Position numbers and translations under genes: made by a program. A DNA stretch of 64,000 bases. Source: Pseudocercospora fijiensis CIRAD86. Taxonomy: Eukaryota > Ascomycota > Dothideomycetes > Mycosphaerellales > Mycosphaerellaceae. Where the stretch lies: assembly GCF_000340215.1 (NCBI RefSeq), contig NW_006921548.1, forward strand, positions 731,400 through 795,399, written 5' to 3'. Below, in pieces: positions 1 through 13,049 of this stretch; positions within the stretch are counted from its first letter, which is position 1, and every line of letters begins with the position of its first letter. Under the pieces are notes generated by a model. That model was not told where the DNA came from, made no database searches, and saw only the letters and a program-made list of their open reading frames with translations.

Positions 1-1109
1 ATCGCTCCTCTTATTAGTTCGTTATATTTCGAGATTTCTTACGCCGTTCTTATTCCGAGTCGAGACTATTTCGTTACTACGGGTCGCAATAGAATTAATT
101 AGAGGAAGCGTATATACTCGCTACAAATATTCGAAGACAAGTAACACTTTGTTAGGTAGAAACATACTCGAGTCGCTTCTACGTTTGTTAGTAAAAGCGT
201 TTAAGATATAAGTTGTGCGAGATAGCTCCATGTCTAACCTTTTAAAGTGTCTTTCTAGTCTCTTTCTAGGCCGCAAGCTCGGTTAACTTTAAGCGACTAC
301 GTAATTGTGTCTCTGCCTACTACTACGATATAGTAGAGTAATATATTCTAAAACTCTTGTCCTTAGTAGACGTAGATGTTGTTCGACTTACAAATGCCTT
401 CTCCTTATAGTAAGCTTCTAAATAAGATAGACACTGCTATCGTATTTGCTACTAGTAAAGCAAAGGAATTAAATTAATCATCCCGTGCTCTAAAGCTAGA
501 CTTTTACCGAAGCTAGTAGAGTATATACGTTTAGGCGTAAGGGGCCTAGTCCTATAAACAAGCTTAGGGTAAGGTTGCTAATTTTCAGGATTAGGTCTAG
601 AATTGGCTCTAGAATTAGCATCTTCTTGCTTATAGAATAGTATTAGGATTAGTTTTAGGTTAAGTTTTAAGATTGATTTTAGGATAGTTAGATTATTAAG
701 TAGTAGCGAGAGGATAGAATAAAAAAGTAATACTTAAGCTATTTAGGGTCGAAGGCGCTAGCGAAAAGTGCTAAGGACGGTAAGGAGACGCTCTACGTAA
801 CTCTTAGCGAAGCTAACGCTCTAGCGGAGTAGGATTCTAGCTTCGCTAGGCTTAGTAGGGTCTAATAGAGACAGTATCTTTACGGCTTCTCGGAGTAAAA
901 ATGTCGGTCGTGAAAATTACAATCTAGGTAGGTTTTAAGTAGAGTAAGAGTTAGCGCGCGAGTCCTCTTAGAGTACTAAAGGCATACGAGGTCGGTACGA
1001 GGGGTAGAGAACGGTAAGTTTCTAGCCGCCTAGAGCGGGTATATATACTCGTACGGAACGATATAGCTATTTAACCTTCCTTTATCTAGACCTGACTTCT
1101 GGAAGATAA
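1..1109. other. No gene recognised; degenerate AT/TA-rich spacer
   Basis: No reading frame of family-like character was found on either strand. From about 585 to 700 the sequence is a run of imperfect TTAGG/TTTTAGG-like motifs (for example GGATTAG, TTTTAGGTTAAG) that resembles a mutated telomere-like or minisatellite tract. The rest is CpA/TpG-poor, TpA-rich sequence as in the whole window. Confidence 0.5.
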
Positions 1110-1860
1110 ATGGCAGCCGAAAAGGTTTACGCGCCGAACCCTAATTCGACTCTAGCTAGTTAAGATACGAAGACGCTTAAGGCTACGAGATAAGAGGTAT
1201 TATTAATTAACGCTACGTATAGAATAGGCTCGCAGAGGACGGCCGCTACGTAGAAGAAGAATGCTATTAATAGGGAGACTATAGTAATAGAAGAGGATAG
1301 GTCTAGGCTAGTAAAGATAGGAGGGCTATAGTGCTTTTAGAACGTTGCGGCTATTTTACTCGTATCTGTATTTAGATAAGTAGTATAGTATTACAGCAAG
1401 TCTTATGCGACCTTTCCCTCTCGCCTAAGCCTATATCTACCGCACTCGCTTAAACTAGTAGAGCGACTCGGAGTAAGTCTAAAGACAGATATATCGAAAC
1501 TCGACGCGACTCTACTACTCTACGCGACATAGGTACTACTAGAGATTTTACATAGCTAGAAACAGAAGGAGTTATATTATAGCTAGAACATTAGGGACAA
1601 ACGATTTCTACTCTTAACGTAGCTGCTATAAACCTTAAGAATTTAATATACAACTATATAATGCGGTATAAAACACTCGCGGAAGCTCTCGATTAGCTTA
1701 ATAATAGTATTGCTTAGGATTCTAACTTTCCCGGCGACTAATTTCGATCTAGAGTCTATGAAGCTTTCCGGCTAGCTAGCGCTAATAAAGTATCGTTTAA
1801 GCCCTATAGTACTTGTCCTAATCGAGCGGAGCGACGGAGTAGCGCTTAAGAACAATATCA
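1110..1860 (+). pseudogene. Unrecognised degenerate coding tract
   Basis: An ATG at 1110 opens a frame beginning MAAEKVYAPNPNST that runs 74 codons with two internal stops (TAA/TAA at likely Gln codons and TAG at another) to TAG at 1329. A further coding-like frame follows at about 1460-1860, with residues such as DRYIETRRDSTTLRDI and NLKNLIYNY, broken only at Gln-type positions. I do not recognise the family. The pattern of stops (CAG/CAA to TAG/TAA) is what RIP makes of a real gene, so a former protein gene is likely. Whether the two parts are one gene, and the exact ends, cannot be told. Confidence 0.4.
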
Positions 1861-2740
1861 GATTAGCGCTAAAAGCGCTTACGCTTTAATATTATTATAT
1901 TCTATCTACTCGAAGGTCTTATCGTCGTCCTATATCTACGCTATAGCTAAGTCTTCCTCCTAATTACGACGCAGTCTGTTATTAAAGGCCTCTTAATGTA
2001 TTTATTCTTCCGCTATTGGAATCTAAATACGTATCTCTTTATTAATCTGTTTATCGTCTAGATCCTACTATATTCCTTACTCCTACTATATGCCTAGCGC
2101 TTCCTAGGTACCTTGCTCTTGCTTTTGCTAGGTTACTAGATCGCTATTAACGATACTACTGCCTCGAAGAAGCTAAGTCTACGATCGCTAGGCTTAGCGG
2201 TTAGCATTAACGTTACGCTAGAAGGTCTCGTTATTAAGGAATTTACTAGCAACCTAGCGATAGCTAAGACGGTCTTAATCGACACGCGGTATAGATTTAA
2301 CTCTAAGGTGTTAGTAAATGAGTTTATTACGCGACTCTATATTGCGGAGGGCATCCGTAAACGTAGTGCCCTTAATGCGGCGGCTATAGACCTCTGTAAA
2401 TCTGCGAGATAGTGCTATAAAGCGTATAAACTGTCTAGGCACTATTAATATCGGAAGTGTCTGCTTAAGGAATATAAGAGAAGCTACCGGAAAACCCGCT
2501 TCTTTAGGTATATCGATCTAGCCGTACCCTTAAGTACGCGACTCTACTCTAGCAATCTTAAGTAAGTCTGCCTCGTATTATGCCTCTTCCTCTTGCTACC
2601 GCTAACGAAGCGCCTCTTCCTAGCTATATTCTCGTACGAGCTACTACTATAGGCGTTGTTATTACTATATCTATAGAGTTTGTAGATCGCGCTTTACGGC
2701 CCTAAGGTTAGGGTATAGCGGATCGGAAGAAAGGATTCCT
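1861..2740. other. Degenerate tract, possible short plus-strand coding remnant
   Basis: Around 2280-2560 a plus-strand frame reads with few stops (for example FNSKVLVNEFITRLYIAEGIRKRSA), rich in Arg, Lys and Ser. No family was recognised. The remainder up to the Helitron helicase end near 2745 shows no feature that I can support. Confidence 0.3.
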
Positions 2741-2744
2741 CTAG

Positions 2745-5700
2745 GTAGTAGGGCTCGCTACTTCTTGCGACGGATATAGTCGGTATAGCGGTTAATATAT
2801 AACTTATACGGCTTACCTTTAAAGCGGTTAAAGTTAAAGGGCTCGTCGAAGAGGATATCGGTAAGATTACGGAAGCGAGAGTATACGATATATATTAAAG
2901 CAGGCGTAAAATCCTTCTTAGAGATATCGAGAACTCCCTTATCTAACGTTATACCCTACGACTTATATATAGTAATAGCGTAGGCGATAGTAAGTAGAAA
3001 CTAGGTACGAGTGTATTAGCCGTCGAGGCGATCGTTATGCTTCTATTCGCGCCGAGAAGATACGATAGGAACAATGTTTAGTAGTATACTATCGATCTCC
3101 TAACCTAGTGTCGGCCCCGAATACTAGTCGAGCTCGATTAGTAAGATAGCGGGCATATCTTCGTCGACGACCTCTTAATCCGTACGTAGCGGATTACTTG
3201 CCTAAATTACGTCGCAGATAGTGCCTAGACTACTATTAACAATACCCTACTATACCTAAAGGTTCTTAGTTACTATAACTCGAGCGTTAATATAGACTAG
3301 AAGGACTTTGTATAGGTTTCCGCTAGTCTCGTAATTAGCTTAAGCGGCGTAGCGACTAGCATGTTTAGCCTTAACAGGCTTAATAGGCTATTAATTATTA
3401 CGTATCGAGGTATAATTAAGAAGGGATACCTGCTTCTTATAACTAAAGAGGCAGATAGCGTCCTTAAATCGCGCTAGGTAAGGATATAAAGGGTCTCGAA
3501 TACGTGTCTTAAGTGTCTACTACTAGTCGATAGTAAGCTTGCTAGGTCCGGTACGTAAGCCTTCGAGTGCATCCTCAAATGCCTAAGCAGTTAGATTACT
3601 ACCTTACTAACGTTAGACAACATTTAGCTAAATAGTTTAATTAAAGAGATACTACGCGTACCGACCTAAGACGATCTTAGAGGAGTTAGTCGGCGTCGCT
3701 CTACTAAAGAGAGGCCGACCTACGACTAGAAGTAACTAACTGAAATTACTACAGATACAGATAGTAAAACCTCCGAAAGGGAGCGATATATCAATCTTAG
3801 GATCGTCTTAATCTTCTTAAGGGTAGCTTAGATCTTGCTAGCTAACCTATTATAGTCGCCTATTAATCTAATGCATCTCGACTAAGTCGATTATTAACTT
3901 CTCGTCGATAATAATATAGAGAATATTGCTTATATATACCTAGAAAGTCGATAATACATTGCCCTTAAGCGGCATATACTCCTTTATAGTAAGCGGTAGG
4001 CGGAAAGCCGAGTAGATAGTTAAGCCCTTAATACTAAAGGTAGCGGTACCGGTCGGGGCAATACGTATAACAGGGTTGCTAAGTTAGTAGCCTACGCTAG
4101 TAGCATCCTACTATTAGGCCATTTCCTCGATAGTAGAAGAGAGTAGCTTAATTATATAGGACTTGCCGATACCGGCCTTACTATCGATATTAAGCAAGAT
4201 AGGATCTAGTATAGTTGCACTATTAATTATCTTATTAGCGTATAAGTAGATACGGTTATACTAAAGGCGCTATTCTAGAGAGAGGCTATTAACCTTCTAC
4301 TAGTAGCTAGCGATAGTGCCGATCTTCTAATAAGTTATACCTATGCCGCGCTTATTCTTCTACTAGTCTTTAAGGTAGCTAATGCTATATTTGCTAATAT
4401 ATAGAGTCTAATCGTAGTCCCTATCGAGCTAACGATTGCTAAGGTTATTAAGGTCTTCCTCTTCTTTAGTAGGGTTGCGATTAGGTATAGCCTAAGTAAG
4501 AAGCTCGCTCTCTAGTTCTTCTTCCTCTAGATTATACTATTCGTCCTTAAAAAGGTCTTTAGTAGATATAGGAAGGTTAACGCCGAAGTAGTTAAACGGG
4601 TAGTAGCCTTAATAGTTATCCTTGTACTACTTATAGGCGTCGCGCTAAGTATAGAACTCCTCGTTATTTCCTAGAAAACGGTATAGAAGAGCTAGATATT
4701 AACCGTCGAATAGGTAATATAGGACAACTTTAGTGCGGTAGAAGTCTTTATACGTGCCGTTATCTTCTTCCGGATTGCTAGAGTACTTAGGGAAGTAATT
4801 AAGTAGGCGAGTATTAGCGCGTAGTCGCAATTTAAATATAGCAAAGTCCTAGCGAGTTAAGAATTTAAAGAGAGTAAAGTTAGGCCGATTAAGGAGGTTA
4901 GACTTTGCGAATTTCGCTAGTAGAATACTAAGACGATCGATATACTTTAGCAATAGTAATTTGCCCTATATAACGATCTTACTAGCCTGCTTATTGTACC
5001 GCTTAACCTTAGCCTAGTACTAAGGAAGGCGGCAGTTAAAGCTCTAAACCGTACGTAACCCCTAAGTAAAAGGGAGGCCTAGCAACTAATAGTAGGTTTC
5101 CTATATAGAGATATCTCTTTCCCCGATTAGCTTGTTTATTATCTTCGTAAAGAACGATACTATAGGCCGATTAGAATTCTATAGATAGGGGCTAAGTTGC
5201 TTTACAATCTCTAGTAACGGAACACTACGCTTCTCTGCCTTACTATAGTACTTAGTAAGGTAATTAACGATAGTACCTTTCGAGGTATAAGGCGCAAAGT
5301 CCGTATTAGCGAGCTACGCTATAGATACGGTACGGTTGTAGCTATTTATCTATTTGTCGTTGCGAGGTCTATCGTATATATAGTGCCGCGGATTAAGATC
5401 TCTACTAATCCGAGCCTCCTCGTAAAGCTCGCGAGGATAGTAAAAGCGACAACTACGCGCTCTAGTATCTTTATTCTTCCGCTAGCAGTACTTATAGCCG
5501 CACTTGTAACGCTATACTCGATTAACATTAAGTATAAGCAAATACGCCGTATTGCGTAGCTTATCTAGTCGCATCGATAGTACTATAGGTTCTCCTAGTT
5601 ATAGGCTAGTGCGGTCTAGATCGGGTTAGAAAGCAGTAATATGCCGACCCTAGAATTTAGCTAGTATATCTCGATCTGCTTTAGTATTAGACCGTAGAGG

Positions 5701-7800
5701 AGGAAGTAAAGGCTGCTATAGGTCGGGTTTAATGTCGGTCTAGAGCTAGTATATGCCGTAGTTATATAAACTACTACGAGCCTAGAATTCGAATCGATTC
5801 TAATAGTTAATAATACTAAACTTAGGCTTAAGAACGGTCTGCTAAAGAAGGGTATAGCGGCGGAAGTAATAGTATACTATAATAGCCGGGTTGTCTCGTG
5901 TATTGTCGCGTACGATTTTGCGGCGTTAATACTTATCTCCTTTAGGAATATAAGGTATATGCTTCTAAAGAGACTACTACTAGTTGTCGGCCGCGCTAAA
6001 GGTAAGAAAGAGGTAGGGAGATCTAAGAGCTATTATATAGATCTTAAGCTATTTACGCTTGCTAATCTAGTATATACGGGTGCCTCGTAACTTATCGGCG
6101 TATCGTATAAGGTTTGATAGGACTTTCTTAGAGTCGTTATTATTATATAAAGCTAATATAGCCTTTAGATCCTTAAGCGAAATTTCCTAATACTCTAGGT
6201 TCTACTAGATAACAAAGTCGGCAATCCGATTGCTCTACTTCCTTATCGAGGTATTTAACGCAACGTAGCGAAAGCGATAATATTAGGCAAAGCGGCCGTC
6301 TTAGTATTTAAGTATATATTCGATATATTCCTCGTACGATATACTACGTTATCGGGCTTCTACAAAGTTACTAATACCGACTAGATAGAGCGTTAGAAAG
6401 GCGAGGGATAATAATACGATAGACTTATTAAATTTAGATAGCGGTATACGGTCGTATAGTAGCATAGTAAGGTAGTTCTATAGAGGATCGCCTAGACTAT
6501 CGTGCTAAGAGGCTTATAGGCGAAGCTCGTTATCCTTCTCCTAGCGCTACTACTCCTACTAATCGACAACTTCTTGTAGTTGCTAGCGTTAGTCCTTAGG
6601 TATGCGAGCTTAAGGTAGCGCCGACTCGAAAGGATAGTCGGCAAAGTCGTCCTCTTCTATAGTAGAAGCCTAATCCGCTCCTTAATTAGTAGATAGTGCT
6701 AGTAGAGGTAGAGGAAGATCTTCCTCGGTATAGTACTATATATTAACGCGATCTATTATATCGTTATCCTTAGGCAAACTAGATAGACGGGCCTCGTCGA
6801 CAATAATACTAGCGTAGCCCTTATAATTGTCTTTAAGATGTAATAGCTACTAACGGATAGCGGCTTAACGGACACGGAAGTCGCGCTTAAATATACGCTT
6901 TATAGTATTATTACCCTATATAGGCCAAAGAAGGACAGTTTCTAGGTACTCGGGCAGTAAAGGTAGTTCTTTCTAAAGCTTACTAGTGTCTCGTAGAAAG
7001 TTAACGACGTTGTTCTTATAGCGATACTAAGCACCCTTAATAAGCCGTATCTTAATATATATATAAATACGGGCGATAAGAATCTCCTCGATTATCGTAA
7101 GCTTCGGTAGGTATATAGGGTACTCGCCGGGGTCTATAAGGTTAGCTAATAATATAAGATTAGGCTCTTTAGGTCGCTTGTTCTTATCGCGGGTAACTCG
7201 AAACTTCTTATAGATAAGGTATATCGTAGAGTCTTCGCAGGTATCTAATTGTATATTAAACTACCGCTCTTTATATCCCTTCTATAGCTCTTTATTCTAG
7301 CAAGTCTCTATCTTTTCTTCTTCTAAAGCAGTAAAGAAATCTTAAACTAAGCCGTAGTTAATGTCGGTAAGAGCTCTCTATCTATTAAGATCGGTGCGAA
7401 CTTAGATAGGTAGATCGACTAGATCGGTAGTAAGGAAATAGTCGCGTAGATCCTGCTTATATCGATCTATACGGGCACGGTCGCGTTATCTAGGTCGAGC
7501 CGTATAATAAGGTAGTACGTCGTCGTTATTGCGGACGATATAGTAGGCAATATAATAGTTCTCGAGTTCCTAAGAGCTATCGGGTAAGTAGAATTCGTAT
7601 CGCTTTGTCTTATAGCGACGAAGGATATACTACTTATACTAATCGGCCTTATTGTTATATCCTTTAGCGTAGTAACAATATACGTTAATACTAGGATCTG
7701 CCTTAGGTGCGTTATACTTGTAGGTAATAGTACGTAGCTAGTTGTAGATACTATATTTAAACTAGCGTCGAGTATCGCGAATTAGTAGATAGTTAGGATC
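2745..7800 (-). pseudogene. Helitron Rep/helicase (RepHel) remnant
   Basis: This is a rolling-circle transposon protein, normally an HUH Rep endonuclease fused to a Pif1-type SF1B helicase. Read on the minus strand, the Rep-side conserved block lies at about 6130-5940, with a PYLFLTFSAADN-type segment followed by SLxKHIPYIPK. This corresponds to the Helitron 'LFFTLSAADxxW...HMP' block. The helicase follows. Its Walker A is near 4170 (IDSKAGIGKSYIIKLL; ancestral GxGKS). Then come APTGTATFSIKGLTIYSAFRLPL at about 4060-3980 (first part is helicase motif Ia) and motif VI near 2950 (AYAITIYKS*GITLDKGVLDIS, where * replaces the Gln of HKSQGxT). Stops occur mainly as TAG/TAA at Gln or Trp positions. 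The last clear residues are near 2760. The Helitron 5'-TC and 3'-CTRR hairpin ends were not located. Non-functional. Confidence 0.88.
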
Positions 7801-7849
7801 TCTAGTAGAGAGGCTAACATTACTATTACTAAAGACAGAGCTCGGTATA

Positions 7850-8330
7850 AGGGGATCGCTACCGTAGTCGGTCTATTAGCTTAGCTAAAGAGTTTATAAA
7901 GACTGCTACTAAAGCTATTAGCTTAGCTAAAGAGTTTATAAAGACCGCGGCTAAACCTACTAGCCTACGAGAACTTTAGCGATAGTAGGAGTAGGTAGTA
8001 GATATTCCCTAGCGCGACGTTCTTAGCGGTATTACCGAGAGATAGAGGCTACTTATATACGAGCAGCTATAGTTGCTAGGTCGTTACTACTATATTAACT
8101 GCGCGGCCGAAAGTCTAGTCTAGAAGACTAAGTAGGAACTAGCGGCGGACTTATTAAGCCTTAGGGCGGCGGTAGATTGCGCTTAATTAGATCGCTAGTA
8201 GTCGAGGCTAAGGAAAGCGGAGGTATAGAGAGTATAGAGCTTAGCGTAGGAGAAGGCGTAATAGTAATCGGGTTAGATATAGCGCTAGTATTAGCTCGCA
8301 GAGTTGCTAGGCGGCTACGCTTTACTAGAG
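7850..8330 (+). pseudogene. Degenerate coiled-coil coding tract with 42-bp duplication
   Basis: The plus frame reads AISLAKEFIKTA twice, then a Gln/Glu/Leu-rich stretch (SLREL, VVDIPxRDVLSGITER, LLIYEQLxLLGRYYYINCAAESL, ELAADLLSLRAAVDC) broken by TAG at presumed Gln codons. Composition suggests an alpha-helical or coiled-coil protein. A 42-bp tandem duplication at 7873-7956 equals 14 codons, so it keeps frame. That supports its having arisen while the region was coding. Family unknown. It lies head to head with the Helitron gene and could be cargo of, or a neighbour to, that element. Confidence 0.4.
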
Positions 8331-8905
8331 TCGAAGTAATAGTATCCTCGTCGTTAGTATTACGCGCGTACTTCTTAGACTTCTTCGTTACGGTATTAGT
8401 AAGGCGATATCTTAAGTACTATACTATCGGTCGCGTACTCGTATTATTACCGTAAAGGCTCTAGAATTAAGTAGACTTCTTACGCTTGCGATAGGAGACG
8501 CAAACTCGACTATTTTAAGTAGTACCCTCGACTTCTTTATCGTTAAGGGCAGGGTACTAGATGTCTTCTTTTTTAGCGCAATTAGGGGGAAGATTCTTTT
8601 ATAGGTCGCTAGGAGGGCCTTGTCCGCCTAGTGCGCTAGTAGCGGCTTACTAACCGAAGTGCTAGATATCGGCTATAATTAGGAGGTTGCAAAGAAGCTA
8701 CGAGCTAAAGTTAGCTATCGAAAGGAAAGCAGAAGTAGTAAGTAGAAGTAGTAAGAAGGAAGAAGGAAGGTAGAAGGCGGAAGGCGGAAGGCGCTCTCTA
8801 TTTATAGAACTATGCCGAATTAGGCCTAGAAGGTAAATACGGCTTCTTATATATAACAGATTAGACTTGCTATACCTAACCGAGACTCGAGACTTGTATC
8901 GCTCT

Positions 8906-9151
8906 TAGTACCCTTATTACTTCGTCCGACGTTAGCGTTCTAGACGTATTAAGCGCTCGCTAAGGCTCGACTAAACCGCCCTCTACTTTAGTACCCTTAT
9001 TTATCTAACGTTAGCGTTCCGGACTAGTTAAGCACTCGCTAAGGCTCGACTAAACTGCCCTCTACTTTAGTATCCTTATCTCTTCGTCCGACGTTAGTGT
9101 TCTAGACGTATTAAGTACTCGCTAAGGCTCGACTAAACCGCCCTCTACTTT
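8906..9151. repeat. About 82-bp tandem repeat, 3 copies
   Basis: Three successive units begin at 8906, 8989 and 9068 (spacing 83, 79, 83). Each holds TAGTA(C/T)CCTTAT, a GACGTTAGCGTTC(T/C) block and a CTCGCTAAGGCTCGACTAAA block ending CTCTACTTTA. Differences include C/T changes and small indels. Confidence 0.85.
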
Positions 9152-9816
9152 AATAGCCTCGTTAGATATAGGTTTAGCGACTTAATTCGGTCGGCTTCGG
9201 GGGGCAGGTTAGTATATTAGTTTAGGGCGTACCTAGTAATATTAATATCGATACTAGCCTAATATTAAGAATGCGGCTTCTAGATACGGAATTAAACCCT
9301 TAACTAGTATAGTGTTTAAACCTTACCTACCTGCCTTCCTCTTCTAACTAAGCTATTACCCTAGGCAGCAGCAAAAGGGTATATAATAACACTGCAATTC
9401 ACGACCTTTAACTAATAATAATCGACTAAGACGAAGCGTCGCCTAGCTATAACTAGGTAAGGAGTTATAGTAATCCTTTACGCCGAGTTATTAAGTTACG
9501 TAGGGAATCTAAGGGATTTAGGCTATTTAATAGTCTTTTCTAAGGCAGCTAGCAGCCTAATAAACTAGTAGAGGTAACTGCCTATTGTCTAAACCTAAAG
9601 AAATTAGTTCTCCGGGATAGGTTTTCTATAGCGGCGTTTCTTCGGAAGCGTATAAGGTCGAAGTCTAGTAGGCATATTTACTTAGTTAATTCGTAACGTG
9701 TCTTAAAGGGTCAAAAGCTCGAGGTCTATATCGTATCCGCAAGAGTAACTCTAGGTATTACCTATCTATAGTTTTTTTGCCTTTTAGTATTGTTCTTTTT
9801 TTTTAGCTAAGTCTTA

Positions 9817-9888
9817 TATTTCTCTATATCCTTTATTTCTCTATATCCTTTATTTCTCTATATCCTTTATTTCTCTATATCCTTTATT
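9817..9888. repeat. 18-bp perfect minisatellite, 4 copies
   Basis: The unit TATTTCTCTATATCCTTT repeats four times without change, in a pyrimidine-rich stretch between 9770 and 9930. No gene lies within 300 bases. Confidence 0.95.
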
Positions 9889-10017
9889 GCTTATCCTTAC
9901 TCTTCCTATATTGCTCTTTCTTTGCCCTTTTACTATTAAAGGTCGCTATAGATGATAGTTTGTTTTACTATAGAAGGCCGCTATAGGTTGCTTGCGGAAG
10001 AGGTAGGTATAGGGGTA

Positions 10018-10127
10018 TCGTATCGTATAGTGCTAGTCGTATCGTATAGTGTTAGTCGTATCGTATAGTGTTAGTCGTATCGTATAGTATTAGTCGTATC
10101 GTATAGTAGTAGTCGTGTTATATAGTA
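10018..10127. repeat. 19-bp minisatellite, about 5-6 copies
   Basis: The unit TCGTATCGTATAGTGTTAG repeats with single changes (GTGCTAG, GTATTAG, GTAGTAG), and the last copy decays to TCGTGTTATATAGTA. Confidence 0.92.
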
Positions 10128-10389
10128 CTATTAGGAGGATAGCGGTATTAGCGTATTATAGTGTTGCCTTTGTTGCCTTTATTGTTATATAAAAGTATAG
10201 CCTAAGGTTAAAGGGTACGTAACTCGGATTCGATTTTAGACTAATTAGAGGGCTCGGTTAGTTTTATAGGCGCGTCTTTAAAATTTAGCCTCCCTATACT
10301 ATAACTGCCTATATACTACTATTACTGCTACTACTAACTATACGTATACGTTATTAGCACTAATCTAATTTATTCTTAAGCGCTACTCT

Positions 10390-11330
10390 AGACTAATAGA
10401 CACCTTATATAACTCTCGTCGTAAGCTCCTTAAGTTGCTCTAGGTGCCTATTAGTCTGTCGCTCCGCTCGAATAAGCCCTTAGCGTAAGTGCGCTTTACC
10501 GACTTCTTCTATAGAGTAGAGTTAACTAGATACCTTAGCTACTAGATCTATAGTCCTTAGTCCTAGATCTAGTAAATCCTACTTCTACGGATACCGCCTT
10601 CTATTATAGCAAATATCTCGTATAAAAGTCTTGTCCTCCGGCCTTACGCTAGACTATAGGCCTTCTATATAGTCCGCTACCCCTCTTCTAACTAATGCAA
10701 GTACTACCGATACCTTTCTGCTCCTCTAGATTTCGTTAAGTCCGTAGCTATCTAGATAGATAAGGCCCGATCGATATTGTTCGGAGACTTAGCTCCGTAT
10801 ACTATATACCTTCTCTTACTAACCGTCCTGCGACCCGACTATTAAACTCCGCTAGAGGTTCTTAATCGGAATTGCGTAGACGTCGCTAATGCCGCTAAAA
10901 AGTCGGAATGCAGTTATTAAGAAGATCGAGCAAGATATATATTAAACCGGTTATAGGAGGTCCGATAGACTACTATAGCTGCTATAAAGCGTCGAGTGTG
11001 CCTACCTAGACTATATACTATACCTGTGCTACGTAGATCCGCTAAGGAAGGCTATCTATAAACACAATTAGGCTATAAAGTCTACTATAGAGCAAGATAA
11101 TAGGCCGAAGGATCCGTTCCGGATAAGTAGTTCCTTATTAATATAGGCTAGCTAGGACTACGAACAAGATAATAAGTCTAAGTATAAACAGTAGGATACG
11201 AAGTAGTACGTAGTATACGACTCTCTAGATAATATTTACGACGAGGGTTATTATAATGCCTTTAATATAAGTAGCTTATATATTCTATAGAATAGAAGCA
11301 TAATTCTACTTAACCTTCCTACGATTCTTG
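10390..11330 (+). pseudogene. Unrecognised degenerate coding tract
   Basis: One plus frame (codon start at 10846 for the phase) reads TPLEVLNRNCVDVANAAKKS, then DRARYILNRL, IAAIKRRVCLPRLYTIPVLRRSAKEGYL and GYKVYYRAR. Stops occur at Gln/Trp-type positions only. It is basic and Leu-rich. I do not recognise the family. It lies about 350 bases upstream of the BTB-like remnant on the same strand and may be a separate host-type gene. Ends are approximate. Confidence 0.4.
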
Positions 11331-11689
11331 CTCTTTGTAGCTTATTTGCTGTTCAAGTTCGCACTTTGTCCTAGACGGTCCGCCTAAGGTCGCGTATACG
11401 TATAGCCGGAAGATTCGGGAGGTATACTCTCGAGCGTTCCCTTTCTCTAGCTTATATACTACTGCTACAAATCGCCGCGGAGTTTCTAGTATGCTATAAC
11501 ACTAATCTAAACGAGCCTGTTAACGTGTCTTAGAGACAGGCCGAAAGCTTAGTAAGACACTCTAGGCATACCGCTACGTAAGTATTTAAAAGCCTTTCTT
11601 AATTTCTCTTTTCTATCTATACTAGAATCTAAACGTCTATAGCATCGAACACTAAGACTACTAGCAGCTATGTCCGATTCTAAATACTA

Positions 11690-12600
11690 GAGCGTTACTA
11701 TAACAGGAGATAATAACCCGTAAGATTAAGCATTATACGTATATAATATCGATTGCTACTAACTCCTACGTACTAGCATCGATATAAACACTACTATTAC
11801 GGCTCTTACAGGCTCGAACGAGACGCTATTTACTATTGTTCGGTATACCGCGATCTCTAACTCTAGTATAATTCAAACAGCCTTAAGCTCCGAGCGCTAC
11901 GTAGAGGCCTAAGACAAGACTATTCGTCTCCCTAGTATTAATAGCGCTTCTTTCCGTATGTTTATAGACTAGGCCTACTACTATAACGTCATCTAAGCTG
12001 TTACCGGCGCTCGTACTCCCAGCTGCGAATACACTAAGCAACGCGGCTTGCTCGCTCTCTACTATACCGCCGACTATATCGAGAGTAGAAACCTTCGTAA
12101 CTAGGTTATTAGAATTCTAGCTAAAGACGCAAAAGCTAGAGGTAGATACCCGCTATACTATAAGTGCGTTAACTTCGTCTACCTTAATATCGCTAATCCG
12201 AAGCTTAAGGAAGTTATCGTTAATAGAGTCGTTATAGCTAAGAATAGTAATAACTTTAAATTCTTCTCGGAAAAACTCTAACGCATAGCACTCTACGAAG
12301 TTAGTATAGGCCTATTTAAGTCGAACTAGCAGCCGAAGCGAAGGAGTAGATAGCTAACCGCTAAGGAACTTACAAAGTATCTAGAGGAGTAAGGGCATTA
12401 ATATAATCGTTAGTAGGGCAAGATTAGGAATAAGGGTATAGAGTAAAAGCATTATACGGCCCTAAAGGCGAACGAGGGAGGCAGGCGCTTTAAGTAGGCT
12501 ACTTAAGAGATAAATACTATTAATCCGTCTAGGCGAAGCTTTAAGGTCGATATAAATAATTATATCCTGCTATAAATTGTATATACTTTCCTCTACTTAG
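11690..12600 (+). pseudogene. BTB/POZ domain protein remnant
   Basis: BTB/POZ domains mediate protein dimerisation and Cullin-3 adaptor binding. Fungal genomes carry many small BTB-domain proteins of unknown partner. The frame around 11820-12100 reads ETLFTIVRYTAISNSSIIQTALSS, then ERYVEAxDKTIRLPSI, then SASFRMFIDxAYYYNVI, then LLALYYTADYIESRNLRN. This matches the fungal BTB order: 'F.VH..IL...S..F..A....W.E....I.LP...P..F..Y..W.Y', then the 'LYVLADKY....L.N' helix. A basic tail follows to about 12600. Three TAG/TAA stops stand where Gln, Trp and Gln are expected. Cargo or a captured host gene rather than a transposon gene. Broken. Confidence 0.65.
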
Positions 12601-13040
12601 TCGCTAATCCTAGTAAGCTACTATAGTAGTATACTAGAAGCCTTGTAAAAATGTCTATCGCTTCTACTTAACTAAAAGCTATAAGCACAATTAATTAAGT
12701 TATGTCCTTATATTAGAAGGCATATAGGAGTGTAGCTTAAAATTTTATTTGCTATTACGATTCTTACCGCGGGTATCTAAATATATACAAGGGTGTAATC
12801 TGCGTATTAGATTAAGTATTTTAGTCTTAGCGCTAACCCTACTATACAATATATAGTCCTTATTGTTTCTAAAGTGCTTAGCAAAGCCGTATAATATACG
12901 AAGCCGTTAATATAAGGCGAGCGAGCACGAGAATGTATGCTACGTACGTAAGCAAATAACGAGTAGCAGTACTTGCAGCTTAGTCGTTAGCAACGGCATT
13001 ATATCGACGTACGTACTCGAGTAGTGCCTAAACGTGCTAT
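12601..13040. other. No feature recognised
   Basis: Between the BTB-like remnant and the long coding tract I see only short broken frames and TA-rich sequence. Confidence 0.4.
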
Positions 13041-13049
13041 ATCGAGAGT

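Noticed and set aside
5346..5528. Minus-strand 60-codon open frame within the Helitron gene
   Set aside because: Lies inside the RepHel remnant. Not a separate gene.
8177..8455. Plus-strand 92-codon open frame
   Set aside because: Short, no ATG context or family match, and in a different phase from the coiled-coil tract at 7850-8330. Probably chance openness.
9817..10127. Possible CRISPR-like array from the 18- and 19-bp repeats
   Set aside because: The units are directly tandem without unique spacers, and the genome is eukaryotic. They are minisatellites.
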